Source of the DNA: Lachnospiraceae bacterium AM48-27BH
GTDB taxonomy: Bacteria; Bacillota; Clostridia; Lachnospirales; Lachnospiraceae
Reading direction: 5' to 3'
NCBI GenBank assembly: GCA_003478355.1
Contig: QUFC01000039.1
Span: 1-43,851, forward strand
Length of the DNA stretch: 43,851 nucleotides
In this document: piece after piece, positions 1 to 10,442 of the stretch
Numbering within the stretch: the first letter of the stretch is position 1
How the letters are laid out: each line of letters begins with the position of its first letter
Made by a program: the position numbers and the translations under genes
The notes under the pieces: generated by a model
Seen by the model: only the letters and a program-made list of their open reading frames with translations
Database searches by the model: none
What the model was told of the DNA's origin: nothing

Positions 1-180
1 TACTGGCTACTTATGTCACTGGCACATTTCATGTGTGCAGTGGGTACTGGTAGGTTCTGTTCGTTTGAAACTGGATATCACGAAATCTGTGATACCATTC
101 AGCTGGAAAAGTATCGTTATCTTTTTCAATGCGCAAAGGAAAGCAATGATTTTGATTCATTTATGAAATTCGCAGTGTAG
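1..180 (+). CDS. C-terminal fragment of an unidentified protein, possibly a transposase
   Basis: The frame is open from the first base of the window to a TAG at 178-180 and encodes 59 residues that begin YWLLMSLAHFM and end SFMKFAV. The hydrophobic start followed by an aromatic-rich, Cys-containing tail vaguely recalls the C-termini of some DDE transposases of Clostridia. That is an impression only, because no catalytic residue lies inside the window. A Rho-independent terminator follows at 261-307. It could equally be the end of an ordinary cellular gene. Confidence 0.4.
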   Translation, partial: YWLLMSLAHFMCAVGTGRFCSFETGYHEICDTIQLEKYRYLFQCAKESNDFDSFMKFAV

Positions 181-260
181 TTTTGTGCAATTTTTCAAAT
201 TTGCTCATTTATAGTTATTGATGTTAAATCATATAGACACGTGAATGCTTATGAGACTGG

Positions 261-1936
<1,676 letters not shown>

Positions 1937-2011
1937 TGAAGGTTCACAAAATAAGGGATTAAAAGAAATCTGAGATAAAAATAAAAAAGTAAAAATATTT
2001 TAAAATAATTG

Positions 2012-2040
2012 TTGACAAATTTAACATGCTGAGCTATAAT
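2012..2040 (+). promoter_or_regulatory. Promoter of tRNA-Arg
   Basis: Consensus TTGACA (2012-2017), a 17-base spacer and TATAAT (2035-2040). It lies about 40 bases before the mature tRNA, as expected for a strong sigma-A stable-RNA promoter. Confidence 0.85.
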
Positions 2041-2080
2041 AACTATCGTTGTAGCGATGAGTTACAACACAAACGAATAT

Positions 2081-2154
2081 GTGTGCGTAGCTCAGCTGGA
2101 TAGAGCACTTGGCTACGGACCAAGGTGTCGGGAGTTCGAATCTTCTCGCGCACG
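2081..2154 (+). tRNA. tRNA-Arg (anticodon ACG)
   Basis: A complete cloverleaf can be drawn. The acceptor arm is GTGTGCG with CGCGCAC, the D-stem GCTC/GAGC, the anticodon stem CTTGG/CCAAG around loop CTACGGA (anticodon ACG, read as ICG for CGN Arg codons), and the T-arm has loop TTCGAAT. The discriminator base is G and the CCA end is not encoded. It has its own promoter and terminator and is monocistronic. Confidence 0.95.
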
Positions 2155-2159
2155 TATGA

Positions 2160-2191
2160 AAAAAGGCATTCTCTTTGGAGAGTGCCTTTTT
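2160..2191 (+). terminator. Terminator of tRNA-Arg
   Basis: AAGGCATTCTC pairs with GAGAGTGCCTT around a TTTG loop, and the stem is followed by a T-run. Confidence 0.9.
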
Positions 2192-2268
2192 GAGTTGTGT
2201 TTTGATATGAATCTTTCCCATTGGGAAAAACCACGAAAATCACTCAGGAACTTTATGGGAAGTGCATA

Positions 2269-2297
2269 TTGCAGGAATCTGACGTGCAGAGTATAAT
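2269..2297 (+). promoter_or_regulatory. Promoter of kduI
   Basis: TTGCAG (2269-2274), 17 bases, TATAAT (2292-2297). It is the only good sigma-A site between the tRNA terminator and kduI. Confidence 0.7.
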
Positions 2298-2310
2298 GGA
2301 GAATATAGGG

Positions 2311-2320
2311 TTGTATACAA
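2311..2320 (+). promoter_or_regulatory. Palindromic operator TTGTATACAA before kduI
   Basis: A perfect 10-base palindrome sits about 14 bases after the -10 box and 34 bases before the kduI start. Palindromes of this TTGTnnACAA type are typical operators of FadR-subfamily GntR regulators. Such a regulator is encoded directly after kduI, so repression of the kduI-gntR transcript by its own regulator is the natural inference. Confidence 0.6.
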
Positions 2321-2354
2321 AAAATACAAAGTATCATGTATAGGAGGATGAAAC

Positions 2355-3197
2355 ATGGATATTCGCTATTCTGCAAACCAGAAGGACGTAAAACGCTACA
2401 CGACAGAGGAACTGAGAAATGAATTTCTGATCACAGATCTGTACGCACCAAACGAGGTACATGCCGTATACTCTCATGTAGACCGTATGGTAACTATGGG
2501 ATGTATGCCAACAACAGAGACTGTTTCTATTGACAAAGGAATTGACTGCTGGAAGAATTTTGGTACGGATTATTTCCTGGAGCGCCGTGAGATCGGTATC
2601 TTCAATATTGGAGGTCCAGGTAAGATCCAGGCGGATGACGAGACATTTGCCATGGGCTACAAGGACTGTCTGTATATCACAAAGGGAACGAAAAAGGTAT
2701 TATTTTCCAGTGATGATCCGGAGAATCCGGCAAAATTCTATATGGTGAGCGCGCCGGCACATACCTCCTATAAGACTACCTTTATTTCCATCAAAGATGC
2801 TGCTAAGAGAAATATCGGTGATCAGAAGACTGCCAATAAGAGAACCATCAATCAGTTTATTCACCCGGATGTATTACAGACCTGTCAGCTTTCTATGGGT
2901 ATGACAGTCCTGGATGAGGGCAATATCTGGAATACGATGCCAAGCCATACCCATGAGCGCCGTATGGAGGTTTATATGTATTTTAATATTCCGAAGGACA
3001 ATGTGGTATTCCATCTGATGGGTGAGCCGACAGAGGTGCGTACCATTGTCATGAAGAATGAAGAGGCAGTGATCAGCCCATCCTGGAGTATTCATTCCGG
3101 CGCTGGTACTTCCAACTATACCTTTATCTGGGCAATGGGCGGCGAGAACCTGGCATTTGATGATATGGATACGATGCTTCCAACAGAGATGAAGTAA
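2355..3197 (+). CDS. kduI: 5-dehydro-4-deoxy-D-glucuronate isomerase
   Basis: KduI interconverts 5-keto-4-deoxyuronate and 2,5-diketo-3-deoxygluconate in the breakdown of unsaturated uronates from pectin or glycosaminoglycans. The 280-residue product is near the length of the E. coli enzyme. The cupin metal site is visible as H198 and H200 (motif SHTHERRMEV), E205 and H247 (SIHSGAG). An AGGAGG site lies six bases before the start. The GntR/FCD regulator gene begins 56 bases downstream and is probably co-transcribed. No kduD, lyase or uronate transporter is present in the window, so the partner genes lie elsewhere. Confidence 0.95.
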   Translation: MDIRYSANQKDVKRYTTEELRNEFLITDLYAPNEVHAVYSHVDRMVTMGCMPTTETVSIDKGIDCWKNFGTDYFLERREIGIFNIGGPGKIQADDETFAMGYKDCLYITKGTKKVLFSSDDPENPAKFYMVSAPAHTSYKTTFISIKDAAKRNIGDQKTANKRTINQFIHPDVLQTCQLSMGMTVLDEGNIWNTMPSHTHERRMEVYMYFNIPKDNVVFHLMGEPTEVRTIVMKNEEAVISPSWSIHSGAGTSNYTFIWAMGGENLAFDDMDTMLPTEMK

Positions 3198-3253
3198 AAA
3201 CTGTGAAGGGGACTGAGCAGTTACAGAAAGATTCTGGAAAGGAGATCCATATC

Positions 3254-3961
3254 ATGGAGGAAGTAACTTATAAGAACCGGGAAGAGATGGTCTATCAGGT
3301 TCTGAAAAAAGAGATTCTGGACCTGGAATTGAAGCCTGGCCAGCTGATCAAAGAGACGGAGATCTGTGAGCGGTTTTCCGTATCCAGAACTCCGGTGCGT
3401 GATGCTTTGAGACTTTTGCAGGAGCAGGGCTTTGTGATCACGGTTCCTTACCGGGGAATTTATGTTACGCTGCTTAGTTTAAGCAATATCAAGCAGATGA
3501 TCTACATGCGGGTGGCAGTGGAAACCATGGTGATCCGGGATTTTTCCAGGATCGCGACACCGTTAATGATGGAAGACATCTACTATATGCTGCGTAAGCA
3601 GAAGGCATTGATCCAGACGCCGGATTTTAAGCCGGAGCAGTTTTATCGTCTGGATGCCCAGATGCACGCCATCTGGTTTGAGGCAACCAAGAAGAAGAAG
3701 CTTTGGGATCTTTTGCAGGAGCAGCAGCTTCATTATACACGCTTCCGGATGCTGGATTTCGTGACAGAGACAGATTTCACACGGATCATCCAGGAGCATG
3801 AGCATATGATCGAACTTCTGGAGAAAAAGGATATTGCCGGGATGGAGATGGCACTGAAGGATCATCTGTATTTCAGCATGAAACGGATGCGGCATCAGAT
3901 TGACGTGGAGTATCGGGAATATTTCGAAGAAGAAGAGACCGAAGGGAAATTTGATATCTAA
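3254..3961 (+). CDS. GntR-family regulator, FadR/FCD subfamily
   Basis: This is a ligand-responsive DNA-binding repressor. The N-terminal winged helix carries the typical SRTPVRDALRLLQEQG recognition stretch and wing (PYRGIYVT). The C-terminal FCD domain keeps candidate metal or ligand residues in RLDAQMH, HEHMIELL and DHLYFSM. The start at 3254 is chosen because AAAGGAG precedes it by nine bases; a GTG at 3203 would add 17 residues without a good ribosome site. Its position after kduI and the TTGTATACAA palindrome upstream of kduI suggest it senses a uronate intermediate, but the ligand is not shown by the sequence. Confidence 0.9.
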   Translation: MEEVTYKNREEMVYQVLKKEILDLELKPGQLIKETEICERFSVSRTPVRDALRLLQEQGFVITVPYRGIYVTLLSLSNIKQMIYMRVAVETMVIRDFSRIATPLMMEDIYYMLRKQKALIQTPDFKPEQFYRLDAQMHAIWFEATKKKKLWDLLQEQQLHYTRFRMLDFVTETDFTRIIQEHEHMIELLEKKDIAGMEMALKDHLYFSMKRMRHQIDVEYREYFEEEETEGKFDI

Positions 3962-3968
3962 GACTTGT

Positions 3969-4010
3969 AAAAGAGGCGGCTGTAAGTATTGAAACAGTCC
4001 GCCTCTTTTT
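3969..4010 (+). terminator. Terminator of the kduI-gntR unit
   Basis: AAGAGGCGGCTGT pairs with ACAGTCCGCCTCTT (one bulged T) and ends in five T residues eight bases after the gntR stop. Confidence 0.85.
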
Positions 4011-4106
4011 GGTATGATAGAGGGGCGATTGCAACGAAAGCAGACATGGTGCATGACAGAGCACCGGAACATGGGGCACAGGAAAGGAAGCATCAAAAAC
4101 AGCAGT

Positions 4107-4655
4107 ATGAATGAAATAGAGATACAGATCAAACGATCCAGCAGAAGAACCCTTTCTTTACAGATAACTAGAGAAGGACAGGTGGTGGTGCACTGCCCAT
4201 TTTCTACGACCCAAGAACAGATCCAGATGTTTGTGGATGAGCATCGGCAATGGATCGGAGAGAATCTGGAACAGGTGAAGTGGCGGCTGACAAAACGTCC
4301 TGTGATGACATCAGAACAGGTCTGGAAAGCGAAATCTCTGGCCAGGATGACGTTATCGGCGAAAGTACGCTTTTGGGCGGCAAAAATGGGAGTGACCTAT
4401 GGGACGATTTCTATCCGTCAGCAGGCTACCCGGTGGGGGAGCTGCAGCAGCAAGGGGAATCTGAACTTTAACTGGACGCTGATCTTAACGCCTGAGCCGC
4501 TGCAGGACTATGTGGTGGTCCATGAGCTGGCGCATCGGCTGGAGATGAACCATTCGGACCGGTTCTGGAAGATTGTGGAGAGCCAGATCCCGGATTATAA
4601 GGAGCGGAGAAATCTGCTGAAAACATATGAAAACCAGGTAACCGTGATGGAATGA
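4107..4655 (+). CDS. YgjP/DUF45-family zinc metallopeptidase (SprT-like fold)
   Basis: The 182-residue product has the zinc-protease motif HELAH at about residues 139-143 with a further His at 149, preceded by the family stretch TRWGSCSSKGNLNFNW. These identify the PF01863 (YgjP-like) group, whose cellular substrate is unknown. No signal peptide or membrane segment is seen, so it should be cytoplasmic. The start is uncertain: 4107 fits where family homology begins (EIEIQIKRSSRRTLSL), but the frame is open back to 4014 and no site has an ideal ribosome-binding sequence. The RecJ-like gene follows closely and may share its transcript. Confidence 0.8.
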   Translation: MNEIEIQIKRSSRRTLSLQITREGQVVVHCPFSTTQEQIQMFVDEHRQWIGENLEQVKWRLTKRPVMTSEQVWKAKSLARMTLSAKVRFWAAKMGVTYGTISIRQQATRWGSCSSKGNLNFNWTLILTPEPLQDYVVVHELAHRLEMNHSDRFWKIVESQIPDYKERRNLLKTYENQVTVME

Positions 4656-4758
4656 GAGGGTGCATCGTCAGGGCTGCCTGCAAGAAAAATCGGTCAGAGT
4701 CAAAAAATACAGCAAAAAATACAGAATAGATATGACCAGGTGGAGGGATACAAAATAC

Positions 4759-6468
4759 ATGACGACAGCAAAATGGATGCTCTACGCAAAGAAGGCAGAT
4801 TTTAACGGTATTGGAACTCATTTCCATATCAGTCCGGTGATCGCCAGGATTATCCGGAACCGGGATGTGTGCGGGGATGAGAACATTGAAAAGTACCTGA
4901 GGGGAACGTGGAAGGATCTATATTCGCCTCATAGATTAAAGGATGCGGATCTGGCGGCGGGTCTGCTGCTGGAGAAGATACGGCAGGGAAAACGGATCCG
5001 GATCGTGGGTGATTACGATATCGATGGCGTGTGTTCCACTTATCTGCTATATAAGGGGTTAAAACGACTGGGAGCGGCAGTGGATTATGAGATTCCAGAC
5101 CGGATCAAGGACGGATATGGGATCAATATCCAGATTGTGGAGGCGGCTGCTGAGGATAACATAGATACAATCCTGACCTGTGATAATGGAATTTCTGCCA
5201 TCGATCAAATGAAGCGCGCCCGGGAACTGGGCATGACGGTGATCGTGACGGATCATCACGATATTGTCAAAGTGGGAGAAGAAGATGTATTGCCGGAGGC
5301 AGATGCCATCGTCAATCCGAAGCAGTCGGCGGATACCTATCCGTGGAAAGAGATCTGCGGCGGTATGGTGGCTTATAAGCTGATCCAGATCCTTTATGAA
5401 AAAGCTGGCATTGACCGGGAAGAATGGCTGGCGATGATTGAATTTGCAGCCATTGCCACGGTGGGCGATGTGATGAAGCTGCAGGATGAGAACCGGATCG
5501 TGGTGAAAGAAGGGCTGCGGCGGGCAGCGCAGACGAAGAGTGTGGGACTTCGCAAGCTGGTGGAGAAAAACAACCTGGATATTACGGCGTTGAGTGCTTA
5601 CCACATCGGTTTTGTCATCGGTCCGTGTCTCAATGCGGGAGGGCGGCTCCAGACGGCAAAGCTGGCGCTCAGACTGCTTTTGTGCGAGGATGAACAGCTG
5701 GCGGATGAACTGGCACAGGAATTGAAAGATTTAAATGACCAGCGAAAAGATATGACAGCAGACGGACTGGTGCAGGCGGCAGAGCAGGTGGAAGCAAAGT
5801 ACATGGATGATAAGGTACTGGTGGTATTTTTGCCAGATTGTCACGAGTCTCTGGCGGGGATTATTGCCGGACGGCTCCGTGAAAAATATCATAAACCATC
5901 CTTTGTGCTGACCCGTGCAGAAGACGGTGTCAAAGGTTCTGGTCGATCCATCGAAGGTTATCATATGTTTGAGGCATTGGTGGAGGTAAAAGGGCTGCTC
6001 AGCAAATTTGGTGGTCATCCCATGGCAGCCGGGCTCTCTCTTCCGGAAGCCAATGTGGAGCAGTTCCGCCTGGAGTTAAACCGTCGGGCAGCGCTGACAG
6101 AGGAAGACTTTGTTCCGAGGATCTGGATCGACGTCCCCATGCCCATGAGCTATGTGACGGAAGAACTGGTGCAGGAACTGGAATTGTTAGAGCCATTTGG
6201 ACAGGGCAATGAAAAGCCGCAGTTTGCACAGAAAGATCTTCGGATACGGAATGCCAGAGTGCTGGGAAGAAATCGGAATGCCGTGAAATTATCCCTGGTA
6301 ACGCCGGATGGAACTCCGGTAGAAGCTATGGTATTTACGGATGGGGACGCATTTTTAGAGGAAATGGGAGGCAGCCGACAGATGGACGCCATCTATTATC
6401 CGGGAATTAATGAGTACAATGGAAATCGTACCATTCAGATGGTCGTGAAAGAATATCGTTTTGTATAA
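4759..6468 (+). CDS. recJ: RecJ-type single-stranded DNA exonuclease (DHH/DHHA1)
   Basis: A 569-residue DHH-superfamily phosphoesterase that would degrade single-stranded DNA 5' to 3' in recombination and mismatch or base-excision repair. The metal-site motifs appear in order: GDYDIDGVCS, CDNGIS and VTDHHD, followed later by the DHHA1-type stretch GRSIEGYHMFEAL...FGGHPMAAG and a C-terminal OB-like region. The ATG at 4759 is chosen because GGAGGGA lies about ten bases before it and homology begins at AKWMLYAKK; the frame is open upstream to 4660. It is somewhat shorter than E. coli RecJ but normal for the clostridial form. Confidence 0.9.
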   Translation: MTTAKWMLYAKKADFNGIGTHFHISPVIARIIRNRDVCGDENIEKYLRGTWKDLYSPHRLKDADLAAGLLLEKIRQGKRIRIVGDYDIDGVCSTYLLYKGLKRLGAAVDYEIPDRIKDGYGINIQIVEAAAEDNIDTILTCDNGISAIDQMKRARELGMTVIVTDHHDIVKVGEEDVLPEADAIVNPKQSADTYPWKEICGGMVAYKLIQILYEKAGIDREEWLAMIEFAAIATVGDVMKLQDENRIVVKEGLRRAAQTKSVGLRKLVEKNNLDITALSAYHIGFVIGPCLNAGGRLQTAKLALRLLLCEDEQLADELAQELKDLNDQRKDMTADGLVQAAEQVEAKYMDDKVLVVFLPDCHESLAGIIAGRLREKYHKPSFVLTRAEDGVKGSGRSIEGYHMFEALVEVKGLLSKFGGHPMAAGLSLPEANVEQFRLELNRRAALTEEDFVPRIWIDVPMPMSYVTEELVQELELLEPFGQGNEKPQFAQKDLRIRNARVLGRNRNAVKLSLVTPDGTPVEAMVFTDGDAFLEEMGGSRQMDAIYYPGINEYNGNRTIQMVVKEYRFV

Positions 6469-6503
6469 ATTTTCAAAAAATAAACACTTAGCCGCTTTAA
6501 TGC

Positions 6504-6532
6504 TTGACAAGAAAAAAGGAAACAGATATAAT
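6504..6532 (+). promoter_or_regulatory. Promoter of glyA
   Basis: A perfect consensus TTGACA (6504-6509), 17-base spacer and TATAAT (6527-6532). The leader to the glyA ATG is about 40 bases, too short to hold a riboswitch. Confidence 0.85.
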
Positions 6533-6578
6533 CACGAATAATTACAAGTTTTACAATATGGAAAAGGGAGATGGCACT

Positions 6579-7826
6579 ATGGTAAATGAGGTAATGGATT
6601 TTATTGAGAAGTATGACCCTGAAGTCGGTGCAGCCATTAAGGATGAGGCAGCACGCCAGAGACGTAATCTGGAGCTGATCGCTTCGGAGAATATTGTCTC
6701 AGAACCAGTGATGATGGCCATGGGAACGGTATTGACCAATAAGTACGCAGAAGGATATTCCGGGAAGCGCTACTATGGCGGCTGTGAGTACATCGATGTG
6801 GTAGAGACCATTGCCATTGAGCGGGCGAAGAAGCTGTTTGGCTGTGATTATGCCAATGTACAGCCACATTCCGGCGCACAGGCCAATATGGCGGTATTTA
6901 TGGCGATGCTGGAGGCAGGAGATACAGTTATGGGCATGAGCCTGGACTGTGGCGGACATTTAACCCACGGTTCACCAGTGAACTTCTCCGGAAAATATTT
7001 CCACATTGTACCTTATGGTGTCAATGATGAGGGCTATATCGATTATGATGAGGTTGAGAAGCTGGCGATGGAGAATAAGCCGAAGCTGATCGTGGCAGGA
7101 GCCAGCGCTTATGCCAGAGTCATTGATTTTAAGCGGTTCCGTGAGATCGCAGATAAATGCGGTGCTTACCTGATGGTTGATATGGCACATATTGCAGGTC
7201 TGGTGGCAGCAGGACTTCATCCAAGCCCGATTCCGTATGCAGATGTGGTGACTACCACGACCCACAAGACCTTAAGAGGACCAAGAGGCGGTCTGATCTT
7301 AGCCAATAAAGAGGCTGCTGAGAAATTTAATTTCAACAAGGCGATCTTCCCGGGAACCCAGGGCGGTCCGTTAGAGCATATCATTGCGGCAAAGGCTGTA
7401 TGTTTTGGTGAGGCATTAAAGCCAGAATTTAAGGAATATCAGCAGCAGATCATCAAGAATGCTCAGGCATTGGCTGCAGCCCTTCAGAAACAGGGCTTTA
7501 AGCTGCTGACTGGCGGTACAGACAACCATCTGATGTTAGCAGACTTAAGAGGCATGGATGTATCCGGTAAAGAGCTTCAGAACCGTTGTGATGCCGTTTA
7601 TATTACCCTGAACAAGAACACGGTACCAAACGATCCGAGAAGCCCATTTGTCACCTCCGGTGTTCGTATCGGTACACCGGCAGTTACTTCCAGAGGTTTA
7701 AAGGAAGCAGATATGGATAAGATCGCAGAGTGCATCTGGCTGGCTGCTACAGATTTTGAGAACAAGGCAGATTATATCAGAGGTGAAGTAACCAAGATCT
7801 GTGAGAAGTATCCGATTTATGAGTAG
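6579..7826 (+). CDS. glyA: Serine hydroxymethyltransferase
   Basis: A PLP enzyme that converts serine and tetrahydrofolate to glycine and 5,10-methylene-tetrahydrofolate, the main one-carbon source of the cell. The 415-residue protein has the family N-terminus ([11 protein letters not shown]) and the PLP lysine in [14 protein letters not shown]. The ATG at 6579 is used: the frame extends back to 6504, but that part overlaps the promoter itself. A ribosome site (GGGAG) precedes 6579. Monocistronic, bounded by its own promoter and a bidirectional terminator. Confidence 0.97.
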   Translation: MVNEVMDFIEKYDPEVGAAIKDEAARQRRNLELIASENIVSEPVMMAMGTVLTNKYAEGYSGKRYYGGCEYIDVVETIAIERAKKLFGCDYANVQPHSGAQANMAVFMAMLEAGDTVMGMSLDCGGHLTHGSPVNFSGKYFHIVPYGVNDEGYIDYDEVEKLAMENKPKLIVAGASAYARVIDFKRFREIADKCGAYLMVDMAHIAGLVAAGLHPSPIPYADVVTTTTHKTLRGPRGGLILANKEAAEKFNFNKAIFPGTQGGPLEHIIAAKAVCFGEALKPEFKEYQQQIIKNAQALAAALQKQGFKLLTGGTDNHLMLADLRGMDVSGKELQNRCDAVYITLNKNTVPNDPRSPFVTSGVRIGTPAVTSRGLKEADMDKIAECIWLAATDFENKADYIRGEVTKICEKYPIYE

Positions 7827-7887
7827 AAAAGAAAAACGCGGATCAGGGCGTTGATGTGACCACATAAAAAAGGAAACATTGTGTAAT

Positions 7888-7938
7888 AAAAAGACTGGAA
7901 TGAAAGAATATGAAAACTCTTTCATTTCAGTCTTTTTT
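7888..7938 (+). terminator. Bidirectional terminator between glyA and the BCCT gene
   Basis: A long hairpin (AAAAAGACTG... pairing with ...CAGTCTTTTTT, AATGAAAGA with TCTTTCATT) has A-runs on one side and T-runs on the other. It can stop glyA transcription on the plus strand and the BCCT transporter transcript on the minus strand. Confidence 0.85.
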
Positions 7939-7951
7939 GTGAAAAATTCCA

Positions 7952-9499
7952 TTACCTTTTGGCACCAGGATCTCCATGTTCTTTCAGATAAGCCTTCGCA
8001 TCTTTAAAGAAGCTTCCGATGATCAGCAGAATGATGATCCCGATCGGAAATGCAGCGATGATGGATACGGTCTGCAGATTTGCCATGGAATTATCGGAGA
8101 AGATCAGGGCGATGGGCAGCAGCATCAGCAGGATCGCCCAGAACAGCTTCACATTCCGATGAGGTTCTTTACCGGATGGCAGGGTCTTATAGGAATAGGA
8201 GGCAGCTACCATGGTTAAAGCGTCGAAGGAGGTGGCATAAAAAGCGATCATGGTCAACGCTAAGAGGATCAGCCCGGCTTTAGCCAGAGGCAGTGTTCCT
8301 AAAATGGTGATGATGGTCTCGTAGAGGTCACCAGATGCCTGGTAGAAGGCGATCAGATCCATTTTCCCGGTCATCTGAAGGTTTAAGCCGTAGTTTCCCA
8401 GGATAATAAAGGAGGTGAAGGTGCCGGCCAGACCCCAGAAGTAGCCGCCCAGGATGGTCTGCCGGATGGTCCGGCCACCGCTGATGGAACCGATGAAAAA
8501 TGGAGTTGCCACGCACCACACCATCCAGTAAGCCCAGTAAAAAATAGTCCAGGTCTGTGGAAAGGAGGAGGTGCGGAGGGCATCAGTCCAGGTACACAGA
8601 CCGATAAAATTTTGGGTCAGGTTGCCGATGGCGGTGATGCCGGTCTCGATGGTGTAGCGGGCTTTTCCACCACCGATCAGCACGTAAAGCAACAGGGCAA
8701 AGAACAGGTACGTGCAGGAAGAAGCCAGCTTTGACACGCCTTTCATACCGAAATACACGGCGATGGTGTAGGTGATGCCGATGATGGCTAACAGCCCGAT
8801 GGTCAACAGATTAGAAGCCGGGATGTGGAATACGTGGCTGATGGCCATGGAGAGCAGTGGCGTTGCCAGGGAAAAGGTAGTAGCAGTTCCTGCAAGCAGG
8901 GCAAAGACTGCCAGCAGGTCGATCAGTTTTCCCCAGAAGCCATCCACACGGCGTCCAAGGAGAGGACGGCAGGCTTCAGAGTATTTCTGTTTGTCACATT
9001 TGCGGACATGGAGCATGAAGCCGAAGGCAGAGGCCAATACCAGATAGAAGCTCCACGGGATCGGACCCCAGTGGAACAGCGGATAGGTGGAAGCCCAGTC
9101 CTGGATGCTGCCCATCTGGCTGATCCGGTCTTCGCCTGCATACAAAATCCATTCACAAAGAGAGTAGAATAAAATATCGGCAGCCAGTCCGGCAGTAAAC
9201 ATCATAGAACCCCATTGAAAAGAGGAATACTGAGGTTTTTCCCGGTCACCCAGACGAATCTGTCCATAAGGGGAAAATGCGATATAGAGGGAGCAGAGGA
9301 ACACTCCCAGGCCGATCAGCAGATAGTAGCTGCCCAGTTCGTCTCCTAAAAAGAAACGGATGGAGGAGAGTACCTGACCGGATTGTTCCGGCGCCAGGAG
9401 AAAGAGCAGACACAGTACCAGAATCGCCCCAAAGGGAATCAGGGTGGTGACCCAGTCCAGTTGTCTGTGTAAGTGGGATGATGAGTTGTTGTGATCCAT
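7952..9499 (-). CDS. BCCT-family transporter (betaine/carnitine/choline type)
   Basis: A 515-residue secondary transporter for quaternary amines with about 12 hydrophobic segments. The family signature around the eighth helix is seen as TWTIFYWAYWMVW. GGAGG lies nine bases upstream of the ATG on the minus strand. Substrate (glycine betaine, carnitine, choline or a related amine) and coupling ion cannot be read from the sequence. No trimethylamine or betaine-reductase genes lie next to it. The gene stands alone and ends at the shared terminator with glyA. Confidence 0.92.
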   Translation of the reverse strand: MDHNNSSSHLHRQLDWVTTLIPFGAILVLCLLFLLAPEQSGQVLSSIRFFLGDELGSYYLLIGLGVFLCSLYIAFSPYGQIRLGDREKPQYSSFQWGSMMFTAGLAADILFYSLCEWILYAGEDRISQMGSIQDWASTYPLFHWGPIPWSFYLVLASAFGFMLHVRKCDKQKYSEACRPLLGRRVDGFWGKLIDLLAVFALLAGTATTFSLATPLLSMAISHVFHIPASNLLTIGLLAIIGITYTIAVYFGMKGVSKLASSCTYLFFALLLYVLIGGGKARYTIETGITAIGNLTQNFIGLCTWTDALRTSSFPQTWTIFYWAYWMVWCVATPFFIGSISGGRTIRQTILGGYFWGLAGTFTSFIILGNYGLNLQMTGKMDLIAFYQASGDLYETIITILGTLPLAKAGLILLALTMIAFYATSFDALTMVAASYSYKTLPSGKEPHRNVKLFWAILLMLLPIALIFSDNSMANLQTVSIIAAFPIGIIILLIIGSFFKDAKAYLKEHGDPGAKR

Positions 9500-9526
9500 G
9501 TGTAATGCCTCCTAAACAAAATTGAA

Positions 9527-9562
9527 TGTTCAAAAATATCAAAAATCATTTCATATTGAACA
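9527..9562. promoter_or_regulatory. Inverted repeat upstream of the BCCT gene
   Basis: TGTTCAA (9527-9533) and TTGAACA (9556-9562) form a perfect 7-base inverted repeat with AT-rich flanks, 28-63 bases before the transporter start. It could be an operator; no regulator gene is adjacent. Confidence 0.3.
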
Positions 9563-9693
9563 TAGTAGCACTTAAAACTGGAAAATGCAAGAAAAAAGTA
9601 TGAAGATTTTCTGACATTTTGGAAAAACCACTACAAAAATAAAAGGTTTTCTTATATAATACAGAGGTTGATGAAAAGAGGAGGATTTGAACT

Positions 9694-10209
9694 ATGAAAT
9701 GGACAAAACGTTTTGCTGTGATTCTGGCTGCAGTTTGCTGCCTTTGCGGTTGTACAAAAAGCACCATTATTTCCCCGGAGGCACCATCTGATGTAGAACT
9801 GGCTGGTGAGGATGGAATCGTATGGGGACAGTTATGGGAGGATTTCCAGGATAAGTACGATGATTCTGATGCATATCCATTTGTGGAGTCTGTCAGCGCA
9901 AGCTTCTTTGATGATGAGAATACAGTAAAATTCTTTATTCTGACCAATGAAGAGGTTTCTAATGAAGAAGCAGCAGAGTTCGCAACAAATGTGGTAAAGG
10001 GATTAAATGACCTGATCGCAGACCAGAATCCGGATTATGCCCCATCTTCTGATGAGTCTTATGGCGGATATTTAAGCAAATACAATATTTATGTGATGGT
10101 TTCTGAGGACAGCAAGAAAGCTGAGAAAGCAGACTGGCTTCTGGAGGATACCATCCCTGCAGGCGAGTACCGTGCGGTAGATCCCAATGCATTGCCTTCT
10201 GCAGAATAA
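9694..10209 (+). CDS. Hypothetical lipoprotein
   Basis: A 171-residue protein with a type II signal peptide: MKWTKR, a hydrophobic core and lipobox LCGC with the lipidated Cys at residue 20. The mature part is acidic and soluble, with no motif I recognise (SVSASFFDDENTVKFFILTN, then IYVMVSEDSKKAEKADWLL). A strong AGAGGAGG site precedes the start. It is monocistronic, with its own terminator at 10224-10265. A membrane-anchored extracellular protein of unknown role is all that can be said. Confidence 0.8.
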   Translation: MKWTKRFAVILAAVCCLCGCTKSTIISPEAPSDVELAGEDGIVWGQLWEDFQDKYDDSDAYPFVESVSASFFDDENTVKFFILTNEEVSNEEAAEFATNVVKGLNDLIADQNPDYAPSSDESYGGYLSKYNIYVMVSEDSKKAEKADWLLEDTIPAGEYRAVDPNALPSAE

Positions 10210-10223
10210 GGCAGACAGCAATA

Positions 10224-10265
10224 AAAAAGCGGAATGTGTGTGGAAAAACATACATTCCGCTTTTT
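10224..10265 (+). terminator. Terminator of the lipoprotein gene
   Basis: AAAAAGCGGAATGT pairs perfectly with ACATTCCGCTTTTT. Its T-run is also the first arm of the repeat that follows. Confidence 0.9.
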
Positions 10266-10388
10266 ATGTCATAGGAAACTTCATCCTATGACATAAAAAC
10301 GCTCCGCGGGATGCGCACTCGCGCGAAGAAGAAATATGTCGCAAGCGACCGCGCTCGGCGCGAGAATGTGCCAAGGCACATTCTTTTT
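10261..10388 (+). repeat. Multi-hairpin intergenic repeat, copy A
   Basis: The unit opens with a perfect hairpin in which TTTTTATGTCATAGGA pairs with TCCTATGACATAAAAA. It continues with a short CGCTCC/GGATGCG stem, a GC-rich region holding GTCGCAAGCGAC, and ends with GAATGTGCC-AA-GGCACATTC and five T residues. It is nearly identical to copy B (31839-31969) and a structural variant of copy C (38789-38923). The first arm begins in the T-run of the preceding terminator. No reading frame is apparent. Confidence 0.85.
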
Positions 10389-10442
10389 CAATTTCATAGG
10401 GAAACAACCGCTGCAGCTCAAGTCGAACGTTCGCGATTTCTT

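Noticed and set aside
3563..4132. 189-residue minus-strand open frame opposite gntR
   Set aside because: Leu/His/Cys-rich shadow crossing a terminator; no start signal.
6533..6578. Riboswitch (THF or glycine type) before glyA
   Set aside because: The leader from the promoter to the ATG is only about 40 bases, too short for either aptamer.
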